This document shows, piece after piece, positions 43,804 through 50,817 of a stretch of 64,000 bases of DNA. The position numbers and the translations under genes are program-made. This DNA is from QHVT01 sp036399015 (GTDB lineage Bacteria > Acidobacteriota > Thermoanaerobaculia > Gp7-AA8), in assembly GCA_036399015.1 (NCBI GenBank), contig DASWNW010000093.1:156572-220571 (forward strand), read 5' to 3'. A model generated the notes under the pieces. The model saw only the letters and a list, made by a program, of their open reading frames with translations, did no database searches and was not told where the DNA came from. The first letter of the stretch is position 1; each line of letters starts with the position of its first letter.

Positions 43804-43831
43804 GGGCGGGCCGTCCACGGGCCCGCCCTTT
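43804..43831 (+). terminator. candidate terminator after the peroxiredoxin gene
   Basis: GGGCGGGCC (43804-43812) pairs with GGCCCGCCC (43820-43828) around a 7-nt loop and is followed only by TTT. It is a strong stem with a weak U-tract, so a partial terminator is likely. It separates the peroxiredoxin from the GrdB-like gene by 18 bp. Confidence 0.45.
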
Positions 43832-43848
43832 GCGAGGTTTCCGCAGTC

Positions 43849-44532
43849 ATGTTGAGTATTGCCCGTAAGTGCGTTCCCTTCACCCCCTACGATAAAGAGC
43901 TCTCCGCCGCGACCGTCACCATCGTCTCGGCGACCGGAGTGTTCCTCGCCGACCAGGAGCCGTTCCCGTCCGAGGACCCCGGCGACACGAGCTACCGCGT
44001 GATCCCCGCCGACGCCGATCTCTCCGCGGCGCGCATCATCCACGGCCACTATGACCACTCCGAGGCCGACGCCGACCCGAACATCGTCTATCCGCTCGAC
44101 ACGCTGCGCGAGCTGGCCGCCGAGGGCTTCATCGGCGCCGTCAACGACAAGCATTACAGCTACGGCTTCACCACGAAGCTGAAGGAGCTGTACGAGACCA
44201 CCTTCCCGGAGATCGCCGACAAGATCGAGCGCTCGAAGACGAAGCTGGTGGTGCTCACCGCCGGCTGCCCGGAGACCTGCCACCGCTCGATCGCCAACAT
44301 GGCGCGCGAGATCGAGGCGCGCGGCGTCCCGACGATCATCATCAGCGCCTCCCCCGCGGCGACCGAGTCGGTCCGCCCGCCGCGCGGCATGACCTGGGAC
44401 GGCGCCGCGATCGGACGCATCGTCGGCCGCGCCGGCGACCGCGAGCAGCACAAGCGGGTGGTCCGCGCCGCGCTGGAGATGTTCACTCACGACACGCCGC
44501 CGGGGCGGGTGGTGATGAAGAACGTGCGCTAG
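43849..44532 (+). CDS. glycine/sarcosine/betaine/D-proline reductase selenoprotein B-like protein (Cys form)
   Basis: A 227-residue member of the GrdB/PrdB-like family. Typical parts are RVIPADADLSAARIIHGHYDHSEAD (shortened), NIVYPLDTLRELAAEGFIGAV, HYSYGF and the redox segment VVLTAGCPETCHRSIANM, followed by AREIEARGVPTIIIS. In true reductases a selenocysteine lies in this segment; here both redox positions are TGC (Cys). Stand-alone short homologues are widespread outside amino-acid fermenters and their reaction is unknown. It lies directly after the TGA-containing peroxiredoxin, so both could belong to a thiol/selenol redox pathway, but this is inference. Confidence 0.8.
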   Translation: MLSIARKCVPFTPYDKELSAATVTIVSATGVFLADQEPFPSEDPGDTSYRVIPADADLSAARIIHGHYDHSEADADPNIVYPLDTLRELAAEGFIGAVNDKHYSYGFTTKLKELYETTFPEIADKIERSKTKLVVLTAGCPETCHRSIANMAREIEARGVPTIIISASPAATESVRPPRGMTWDGAAIGRIVGRAGDREQHKRVVRAALEMFTHDTPPGRVVMKNVR

Positions 44533-44554
44533 CAACCCGCGACCGTTCCCGCCG

Positions 44555-44560
44555 TACACT
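44555..44560 (+). promoter_or_regulatory. TANNNT -10 box 5 nt before the AraC-type gene
   Basis: TACACT lies 5 nt before the ATG at 44566, with no ribosome site. Transcription would start at or next to the A of the start codon. Confidence 0.3.
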
Positions 44561-44565
44561 GGGCC

Positions 44566-45390
44566 ATGCCCATCATCCTCGGCAGCGGGGAGTTCTTCGG
44601 CCGGGTCGTCACCGCCGCGCAGTGGGAGCCGTTCCGGATGTCGGAGACGCGGTACGCGCGCGGTGCGCTGCTGCCGTGGCACCGGCACGAGGAGAGCTAC
44701 CTCACGTTCGTCCTCAGCGGCGGCTATCGCGAGCGCTCCGCGCGGCGGACGCAGTCGTGTGCCGCGCGCACGGTCGTCCTCCATCCCGCCGGCGACACGC
44801 ACGAGGACGATTTCGCGGAGCACGCCACCCGCTGCCTGAACGTCGTGCTCACCCCCTCCTTCACCACCCGTCTCGGCGGGGCGGTGGTGCCGCTCGACCG
44901 GGGCGATGTGGCCGAAGGGCCGCGGGTCGCGAACATCGGCGCCCGTCTGGCGGCGGAGCTGCGGCGCAGCGACGAGGCGTCGCCTCTCGTCGCCGAGGGG
45001 CTGCTGCTCGAGCTGTTTGGAACGCTCGTCCGCACCGGCGGCGGCGTGCGTCCGTCGTGGCTCGTGGAGGCGCAGGCGATCCTCGGACGCCGCTTCGCCG
45101 AGAAGCTGAGCCTCGCCACGCTCGCGGAGGAGGTGGGGGTGCATCCGGTGCACCTCGCCCGTGCGTTCCGCCGCCACTACGGAACTTCGGTCGGCGAGCA
45201 CGTGCGGGCGCTGCGCCTGCAGTGGGCGCGCGAGGCGGTCGCGCGCGGCGGCTCGCTCGCCGAGATCGCCATGCAGGCCGGTTTCGCCGACCAGAGCCAC
45301 TTCACGAAGGCCTTCACGCGCGCGTTCGGCGTTGCGCCCGGCGAGTACCGGCGGATACAAAAACGCTCCGCCGCGACAAGATCCCGCTGA
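44566..45390 (+). CDS. AraC-family transcriptional regulator
   Basis: A 274-residue regulator with an N-terminal cupin-like sensing domain (LLPWHRHEESYLTFVLSGGY, a metal/ligand-type His cluster) and a C-terminal double helix-turn-helix: LSLATLAEEVGVHPVHLARAFRRHYG and SLAEIAMQAGFADQSHFTKAFTRAFGVAPGEYRR (shortened motif core AGFADQSHFTKAF). It probably activates a nearby gene in response to a small ligand. The -10 box touches the start codon, so the mRNA may be leaderless. The gene may share a transcript with the lipoprotein zincin 22 bp downstream, though that gene has its own -10 box. Confidence 0.9.
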   Translation: MPIILGSGEFFGRVVTAAQWEPFRMSETRYARGALLPWHRHEESYLTFVLSGGYRERSARRTQSCAARTVVLHPAGDTHEDDFAEHATRCLNVVLTPSFTTRLGGAVVPLDRGDVAEGPRVANIGARLAAELRRSDEASPLVAEGLLLELFGTLVRTGGGVRPSWLVEAQAILGRRFAEKLSLATLAEEVGVHPVHLARAFRRHYGTSVGEHVRALRLQWAREAVARGGSLAEIAMQAGFADQSHFTKAFTRAFGVAPGEYRRIQKRSAATRSR

Positions 45391-45400
45391 CGCCGCGCCG

Positions 45401-45406
45401 TATCTT
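45401..45406 (+). promoter_or_regulatory. TANNNT -10 box 6 nt before the lipoprotein zincin gene
   Basis: TATCTT lies 6 nt before the ATG at 45413 and no ribosome site is present, consistent with a leaderless transcript. Confidence 0.3.
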
Positions 45407-45412
45407 CGCGGC

Positions 45413-46903
45413 ATGCGTCTCCGGATCGCCTGCCTCCTCCTGATCGCCGCCTGCAACGGGAAGGCGGCCACCGTCCCGACGGAGCCGTTCGACCTCGCCA
45501 AATACGAGTGGCGCGTGCTCCGGAAGGTCGACTCCGCGCGCACCCGCCTCCGGCAGCTCGCCACGCCCGACGCGTACGTCGTCCTGGCGCGCATCGCCAT
45601 CGAGCAACAGGACTTTGCCGCCGCCCGCGTCGAGGCGAAGAAGGCGCAGGCCGCGGCCACGAAGCCGCGCGAGCGCCGCGCCGCCGCCGTCGTATTGGCA
45701 AAGGCGGTCAGCCGCGATCCGAAGAGCGGCGAGGCGGAGCTGCACGAGACGGTGACCGCACTGCGCGCGCTGATCGCGGAGCATGGTCCCTACCTCGCGC
45801 TGTCCCGGGCGCTGATCCGTGTCGCCCTCCGCGCGGGAGACGGCGCCGCGGCGCTGGAAGGGGTGAACGGCTACTACCGCGTCAGCGCGCACAGCGGTCC
45901 TCCGCACGTCATCGCCGGCGCGCACGCCGACCTCGCGCGGTTCCTGCCGCCGTGGAAAGGCACGGCGCCCGAGCGGCCCGGCATCGCCCGCGCGCTGGCC
46001 GGTGTGCGCATGTTCGAGGAGGCGGCGCTCGTCGAGCCGGCCGGCGAGATCGCCCGCTACGCCGCGACGCTCCGCCGCATCGAGCAGGGGGCGAACGAGC
46101 ACTACCGCCGCATCGCCCTCGGCGACGACAACCGCCGCGCGATGGACAAGCTGCTGAAGCGCGAGTTGAAGACGTCGAAAGAGGAGCTGAAGCGCCGCTA
46201 CGGCATGCACGTCATCACCGGCAAGACCGGTGGATACCACGACATGCACCTCGCCCACGTGGTCGTCGACCGCACCATGAAGGTCGAGCAGTACGGCCAT
46301 ACGGCGAACGTGCGCTTCGTGGCGCTCGACGGCGTCGTGACGAACGGCTACACGCAGTGGCTCACCGACGACAAGTCGGGCGACGGCGGCTGGGGCACGG
46401 CCGAGGAGGTCTATCAGGTGCGGCCGCTCTACGCCGACGGGCCGCTGCGCGACTGGAACGACCCCTCGGCCGAGAAGACGCTCGCGAACCGCCTCCACCA
46501 GCAATACCTCGAGCGGCTGCGGAGCGAGACGAAGTCGCGCGAGGAGTTCCTCGCGCGTGTCGAGCACGACACCTTCACCCACTCGATCGCGCTCCACGAG
46601 GGGCGTCACGCGATCGACGCGGCCTCGGGGAAGAGCTACAAGACGTGGGAGCTGGAGTACCGCGCGAAGCTGTCGCAGATCGCGCTCGCCCCGTCGCCGC
46701 GGCAGGCGCTCGGCAGCGTCCTCGACTTCACCATCGGCGGCGACTCGCCGCACGGCAAGGCGAACGAGAAGCTGGCGGGAGAGCTGGTGGCGTGGATGAA
46801 GGAGCGGGGGCTCGGCACCGTCCTCGATGACGTGGCGAAGCTGACGGACGCGCAGATCGCCGAGGCGGTGCGCTCGCTCGACCCGCTCGCGAGCCCCCGC
46901 TGA
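45413..46903 (+). CDS. lipoprotein with HEGRH metallopeptidase-like motif
   Basis: A 496-residue lipoprotein (signal ACLLLIAACNGK, lipobox Cys at ~15). The N-terminal third is helical and TPR-like (DFAAARVEAKKAQAAA). The C-terminal half contains HEGRH in THSIALHEGRHAIDAASG, which fits the HExxH zinc-ligand pattern of zincins; a downstream Glu in WELEYRAKLS could be the third ligand, about 19 residues after the motif. No named family was recognised. An outer- or inner-membrane-anchored protease or sensor of envelope quality is a reasonable guess. A REP-like inverted pair starts 7 bp after the stop. Confidence 0.65.
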   Translation: MRLRIACLLLIAACNGKAATVPTEPFDLAKYEWRVLRKVDSARTRLRQLATPDAYVVLARIAIEQQDFAAARVEAKKAQAAATKPRERRAAAVVLAKAVSRDPKSGEAELHETVTALRALIAEHGPYLALSRALIRVALRAGDGAAALEGVNGYYRVSAHSGPPHVIAGAHADLARFLPPWKGTAPERPGIARALAGVRMFEEAALVEPAGEIARYAATLRRIEQGANEHYRRIALGDDNRRAMDKLLKRELKTSKEELKRRYGMHVITGKTGGYHDMHLAHVVVDRTMKVEQYGHTANVRFVALDGVVTNGYTQWLTDDKSGDGGWGTAEEVYQVRPLYADGPLRDWNDPSAEKTLANRLHQQYLERLRSETKSREEFLARVEHDTFTHSIALHEGRHAIDAASGKSYKTWELEYRAKLSQIALAPSPRQALGSVLDFTIGGDSPHGKANEKLAGELVAWMKERGLGTVLDDVAKLTDAQIAEAVRSLDPLASPR

Positions 46904-46909
46904 CGTGCT

Positions 46910-46983
46910 TGTGGAGCGGCGGCCGCCTCGGCCGCCGGCTTTGCTGCAGGACGTTCGGCGGCCGGAGCGGCCGCCGCTCCACA
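46910..46983. repeat. inverted pair of GGAG-type REP units, second family
   Basis: TGTGGAG followed by CGGCGGCCG-CCT-CGGCCGCCG (46917-46937), an 18-nt linker, and the inverted copy CGGCGGCCG-GAG-CGGCCGCCG (46956-46976) followed by CTCCACA. The two GGAG tetranucleotides flank the pair. Layout equals the pair at 53886-53954 but the stem sequence is different. Confidence 0.85.
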
Positions 46984-46991
46984 GGAGACGG

Positions 46992-46997
46992 TACGAT
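46992..46997 (+). promoter_or_regulatory. TANNNT -10 box 6 nt before the Tat mini-protein gene
   Basis: TACGAT lies 6 nt before the ATG at 47004. An AGGAG (46983-46987) exists further upstream but is too far (16 nt) to be a normal ribosome site. Confidence 0.3.
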
Positions 46998-47003
46998 GGC
47001 GGC

Positions 47004-47219
47004 ATGCCAAGCCGCCGCACGTTCGCGAAATCCCTCCTCGCCGCGGGCGCGGCGCTGCCGCTCGCCGAGGCGCTCGCGCAATGTCCGCCGCCGTACGCGC
47101 AGCACCTCACGCCGGCGGAGCTGGAGCGGATCGTGGCCGACGTGCAGGAGGTCGCGCCGCAGCTCGACGCCTTCCGCAGGTTCCCGCTCTCGAACTCCGA
47201 CGCGCCCGACTTCGTATGA
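47004..47219 (+). CDS. small Tat-signal protein coupled to an amidase
   Basis: A 71-residue protein that starts with a twin-arginine signal (MPSRRTFAKSLLAAGAALPLAEALA, cut here for length as SRRTFAKSLLAAG then ALPLAEALA) and has a mature part of only about 45 residues with TPAELERIVADVQEVAPQLD. Its TGA overlaps the amidase ATG (ATGA). Mini-proteins with this layout may be the electron-transfer- or assembly-type partner of a neighbouring enzyme; alternatively this is a remnant of a longer exported protein whose enzyme part restarted as a separate gene. Family unknown. Confidence 0.6.
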   Translation: MPSRRTFAKSLLAAGAALPLAEALAQCPPPYAQHLTPAELERIVADVQEVAPQLDAFRRFPLSNSDAPDFV

Positions 47220-48637
47220 TCGACGCCTTCTCCAGCATCGAAGACCTCGGCCGCGCGCTGCGTGCGAAGGAAGTGTCGGCGGTGGAGCTGGCGCGCTTCT
47301 ACATCGAGCGGCTGGCGAAGTACGGCGACCGGCTCGGCGCCGTCGTCACCATCACTCGCGACCGCGCCATGGCCGAGGCGGAAGCGGCCGACCGCGCGCT
47401 CGCGTCCGGCGACAACCGTCCGCTCCTCGGCATCCCTTACGGTGTGAAGGACCTCCTGGCGACGAAGGGCATCCCCACGACCTGGGGCGCCGAGCCGTAC
47501 CGCAACCAGGTCTTCGACTACGACGCCACCGTCGTCGAGCGGCTGACGAACGCCGGCGCCGTGCTGGTGGCGAAGCTGGCCATGGTCGAGCTGGCGGGCG
47601 GCTTCGGCTACAACAACGCCGACGCGTCGTTCACCGGTCCCGGACGCACGCCCTGGAACACCGGCTTCTGGTCGGGCGGGTCGTCGAGCGGTCCCGGTGC
47701 CGCCGTCGCCGCGGCGCTCGTGCCGTTCGCGATCGGCAGCGAGACCTCCGGCTCGATCCTCACTCCCGCCGCCTTCTCCGGCATCACCGGTCTCCGCCCG
47801 ACCTACGGCGCGGTGAGCCGCCACGGCGCGATGGCGCTCTGCTGGACGCTCGACAAGATCGGCCCGATGGCGCGCAGCGCCGCCGACTGCAACACCGTCT
47901 TCGGCGCGATCGTCGGCGAGGACCCGCGCGATCCCACCACCGCCCGCGTCTTCCCCTCCGGACGCGCGAACTGGGTGGCGAGCAGCGTCATGGCGCGCGC
48001 TGCGAATCAGCGCAAGGCGCGCATCGGCCTCGTGAAAGGCTCGTGGGACCACGTCCAGCCCGCAGTCCGCGACAACTTCCTCGCCTCGGTCGAGGTGCTC
48101 CGTGCGCAGGGGCACACGCTGTCGGAGGTGACGTATCCCGACCTGCCGTACGGCCCCACCATCTCCCTCATCGTCGACGCCGAGGGGGCGAGCGCGTTCG
48201 AGGACATCCTGCAGGACGGGCGGGCGAAGCAGCTCCGCGCCGTCGCGGACCGCACCGGCGGCTTCGCCTCCGCCGCCACGCTCGCCATCGACTACCTCCG
48301 CGCGCAGCGCGTCCGCGCGAAGATCCGGCAGGCGCTGCTGCGGCTCTTCGAGGAGGTCGATCTGGTCGTCTCGCCGACGCGCGCAACGGTCGCCTATCCG
48401 GTCGGCCCGAACTTCGACGAGGTCTATCGCGACTTCCGCAGCGGCCCCGCCGTCATCCCGTCGATGAACCTCCTCGGCGCTCCCTGCGTGGCGCTCCCGA
48501 ACGGCTTCGGCGAGAACGGGCTGCCGACGTCGATCCAGCTCAACGCCGCCCCCGCGCACGACACGCTGGCGGTGAACGTGGCCATTCACTATCAGTCGGC
48601 GACGCGGCATCACCTGGCGAAACCTGCCGGCTTTTGA
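47216..48637 (+). CDS. amidase-signature (AS) family hydrolase
   Basis: A 473-residue amidase. The Ser-cisSer-Lys triad is visible: Lys in GIPYGVKDLLATKG, and the Gly/Ser-rich signature WSGGSSSGPGAAVAAALVPFAIGSETSGSI (shortened to GGSSSGPGAA and GSETSGSI) with both serines. Such enzymes hydrolyse amides or act as GatA in tRNA amidation; the absence of gatB/gatC beside it and the upstream Tat-signal gene argue for a small-amide hydrolase. No signal peptide of its own. The ATG at 47216 overlaps the upstream stop. Confidence 0.88.
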   Translation: MIDAFSSIEDLGRALRAKEVSAVELARFYIERLAKYGDRLGAVVTITRDRAMAEAEAADRALASGDNRPLLGIPYGVKDLLATKGIPTTWGAEPYRNQVFDYDATVVERLTNAGAVLVAKLAMVELAGGFGYNNADASFTGPGRTPWNTGFWSGGSSSGPGAAVAAALVPFAIGSETSGSILTPAAFSGITGLRPTYGAVSRHGAMALCWTLDKIGPMARSAADCNTVFGAIVGEDPRDPTTARVFPSGRANWVASSVMARAANQRKARIGLVKGSWDHVQPAVRDNFLASVEVLRAQGHTLSEVTYPDLPYGPTISLIVDAEGASAFEDILQDGRAKQLRAVADRTGGFASAATLAIDYLRAQRVRAKIRQALLRLFEEVDLVVSPTRATVAYPVGPNFDEVYRDFRSGPAVIPSMNLLGAPCVALPNGFGENGLPTSIQLNAAPAHDTLAVNVAIHYQSATRHHLAKPAGF

Positions 48638-48669
48638 ACCTTTTTCGCCCCGGCGCGGTATAGCTGGAT

Positions 48670-49194
48670 GTGAACGACGCGTATCTGGTCGGCTCGATCG
48701 TGAACGGGGACGCCGAGGCGGTGCGCCCGCTGATCGAGCGTTACAAGAAGCCGCTCGCGGCGGTGCTGCAGCGGGCGCTCGGCCCGTCTCCCGAGGTGGA
48801 TGACGTGTTCCAGGAGACCTGGATTCGCGTCGTGCGCAGCGCGCATCGCTACGACCCGGCCCAGCGCTTCAGCGCCTGGCTCTTCGCCATCGCCTGGAAC
48901 CTGGTGAAGGACCGCTGGGCGAAGCGGGCGCCGATCGACGACGCCGACCTGAACGCGATGCATTCGCGCGAGCGCTCGCCGGAGGAGCAGGCGCTCGCGT
49001 CCGACCAGGCCGAGCACGTGCGCGAGCTGGTCATGCGCCTGCCGGAGCGGCTGGCGCAGGCGATTCTGCTGCGCTACTTCGAGGAGCTCTCGGAGAGCGA
49101 AGTGGCGGAGCGTCTCGGCATTCCGGTCGGGACGGTGAAGAGCCGCATCCACAACGGACTGAAGCTGATGAGGGACTTCCATGAACTGCAATGA
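48670..49194 (+). CDS. ECF-family RNA polymerase sigma factor
   Basis: A 174-residue sigma factor with region 2 (PEVDDVFQETWIRVVRSAHRYD, then FSAWLFAIAWNLVKDRWAKR) and region 4 (YFEELSESEVAERLGIPVGTVKSRIHNGLKLM). The start is GTG at 48670. A TTGAAC/TATAGC pair with 19-bp spacing lies immediately upstream (48634-48664), leaving 5 nt to the start, so the message may be leaderless. It overlaps the next gene, a zinc-finger/PspC membrane protein, by 14 bp, which fits an anti-sigma factor. Confidence 0.9.
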   Translation: MNDAYLVGSIVNGDAEAVRPLIERYKKPLAAVLQRALGPSPEVDDVFQETWIRVVRSAHRYDPAQRFSAWLFAIAWNLVKDRWAKRAPIDDADLNAMHSRERSPEEQALASDQAEHVRELVMRLPERLAQAILLRYFEELSESEVAERLGIPVGTVKSRIHNGLKLMRDFHELQ

Positions 49195-49843
49195 CGCAAT
49201 CGCGGCGCTGGTGGCGTCGCTCGAACAGGGAACACCGATGACGGACGAGCAGCGGGAGCACATCCGCACCTGCCCCCGCTGCAGCGCCATCCTCGGCTCG
49301 GCGAAAGAGGCGATGGCTGCCGAGCCGCGCGACGTGCTGATCGACGGCACGGTCGCCGCGGCCGAACAGGAAGTGCGCCGCAAGCGTTTCTGGCGCGGCG
49401 TGCGGGTCTACCTCGGCGTGCTGCTCGTCGCCTTCACGGCCGTCGTGTCGCTCCTCACCTGGAGCGAGATGAAGTTCCTCGACGCAATGGCCTTCACCGG
49501 GATCGGGGTCGCGATCGCGATCCTCGTCACCGGGCCGGTGCTGCTCCTGATCTGGTTCATCCGCGGCGCGGGCGGCAGACGCCGGCTCTATCGGCGCCTC
49601 GGCGCGCCACGCCTGCTCTTCGGCGTCTGCGCCGGACTGGCGGAGGCGTGGAAGGCCGACGTGACGATGCTGCGCGTCGCCTTCGTCCTGCTGCTCGTCA
49701 TCAACGGCGCAGGCTTCTGGCTGTACGTCCTCTGCGCCTTGGTCATGCCCGTGCATCCTGACGATCGCCGGCATCTCCTGCGCTTCCGTTGGCGCAGGTG
49801 GCTGGCGAGGAGGACGCCGGATGCAGAGCACCACGCTGGGTAA
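49181..49843 (+). CDS. putative anti-sigma factor with C-terminal PspC domain
   Basis: A 220-residue protein with an N-terminal zinc-finger-like motif (EHIRTCPRCSAILGS), transmembrane helices at ~78-95 and ~102-128, and a C-terminal PspC domain (RLLFGVCAGLAEAWKADVTMLRVAFVLLLV, then helix and CALVMP). PspC takes part in the phage-shock response to membrane damage, and the zinc finger resembles those of ECF anti-sigma factors. The fused layout and the 14-bp overlap with the sigma gene suggest that it senses membrane stress through PspC and releases the sigma factor. That mechanism is inferred. Confidence 0.7.
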   Translation: MNCNDAIAALVASLEQGTPMTDEQREHIRTCPRCSAILGSAKEAMAAEPRDVLIDGTVAAAEQEVRRKRFWRGVRVYLGVLLVAFTAVVSLLTWSEMKFLDAMAFTGIGVAIAILVTGPVLLLIWFIRGAGGRRRLYRRLGAPRLLFGVCAGLAEAWKADVTMLRVAFVLLLVINGAGFWLYVLCALVMPVHPDDRRHLLRFRWRRWLARRTPDAEHHAG

Positions 49844-50678
49844 GACGGGGGAGACGATCCCGGTCATCGGCTTCGGCGGCATGCCGCTGTCGATCAAAGG
49901 GCGGCCGGACGAGGAACAGGGCGTCCGCGTGCTTCACGCGGCGATCGACGCCGGCATGACGCTCATCGACACCGCCGACGTTTACTGCATGGACGACGGC
50001 GACATCGGGCACAACGAGCGGCTCATCGCGCGGGCGATCCGTGGCCGCGACGGCGTGCGGGTGGCGACGAAGGCGGGGCTGCGGCGTCCGCGCGGCGCCT
50101 GGGTGAACGACGGCAGCCCGAAGCACATCCGGGAGGCGTGCGAGCAGAGCCTGCGGTCGCTGGGAACGGATCAGCTCTGGCTCTACCAGTTTCACGCGCC
50201 AGACCCGCGGGTGGCGTTCGAGAAGAGCGTGGAGGCGTTCGCCGAGCTGCACCGCGAGGGGAAGTTCCGCTGGTTCGGCCTCAGCAACGTCTCGGTCGCA
50301 CAGATCGAGCAGGCGGAGCGCATCCTGCCGGTGCAGTCGGTGCAGAACCGCCTCAATCCCTACTTTCGCGAGTCGGTCGGCGTGGCGGAGGAGTGCGCCA
50401 AGCGGAGCGTGACCTTCCTCGCCTACAGCCCAGTCGGCGGCGGTCGGCTGGCGAAGAAGCTCCCGAAATTCGAGGTGCTGCAGGAGATCGCGCAGGCCCG
50501 CGGCGCCTCGGTGCACGCGGTGACGATCGCCTGGGTGAAGTCGAAAGGGGAGACGGTCGTACCGATCCCGGCCGCACGGACGATCGAGCACGCCACCGAC
50601 AGCGCGAAGGCGGCGGAGCTGGCGCTCTCGGACGAGGAGCTGGGGCGGATCGACGAGACGGAGTTCGATAGGAGCTGA
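49821..50678 (+). CDS. aldo/keto reductase
   Basis: A 285-residue NADPH-dependent TIM-barrel reductase. N-terminal motif MPVIGFGGMPLSI-like (IPVIGFGGMPLS), the catalytic Asp-Tyr pair in LIDTADVYCMDDGDIGHNE, Lys in VRVATKAG and His in LYQFHAPDP. The C-terminal cofactor region is VVPIPAARTIEHATDSAKAAEL (first part VVPIPAARTIEH). Substrate unknown. It starts within the end of the PspC gene (23-bp overlap) after an AGGAGG site, so it is the third gene of the ECF operon. A microrepeat hairpin begins 4 bp after the stop. Confidence 0.9.
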   Translation: MQSTTLGKTGETIPVIGFGGMPLSIKGRPDEEQGVRVLHAAIDAGMTLIDTADVYCMDDGDIGHNERLIARAIRGRDGVRVATKAGLRRPRGAWVNDGSPKHIREACEQSLRSLGTDQLWLYQFHAPDPRVAFEKSVEAFAELHREGKFRWFGLSNVSVAQIEQAERILPVQSVQNRLNPYFRESVGVAEECAKRSVTFLAYSPVGGGRLAKKLPKFEVLQEIAQARGASVHAVTIAWVKSKGETVVPIPAARTIEHATDSAKAAELALSDEELGRIDETEFDRS

Positions 50679-50681
50679 GCG

Positions 50682-50774
50682 CGGTTCCTCGGGTTCCTCG
50701 GAGTTCCTCGGGCGGGCTGGTGGTTCTGTCTTCGCCGAGGAACTCCGAGGAACTCCGAGGAACCCCGAGGAACC
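50682..50774. repeat. microrepeat hairpin, GAGGAACC family, upstream of speA
   Basis: Left arm 50682-50712 is three GGTTCCTCG-type units; right arm 50735-50774 is four complementary CGAGGAAC units; the spacer is 22 nt. It fills most of the gap between the reductase and speA. A second copy of the family begins 3 bp after the speA stop (52767-52863), so speA is bracketed by two copies. Confidence 0.85.
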
Positions 50775-50817
50775 ATTTGTTCTATTCTTTCCCGTCACTG
50801 GAGGCGCACGAAACGAA

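Noticed and set aside
44260..44290. A second selenocysteine codon in the GrdB-like gene
   Set aside because: Both redox positions are TGC; no in-frame TGA occurs before the natural stop.
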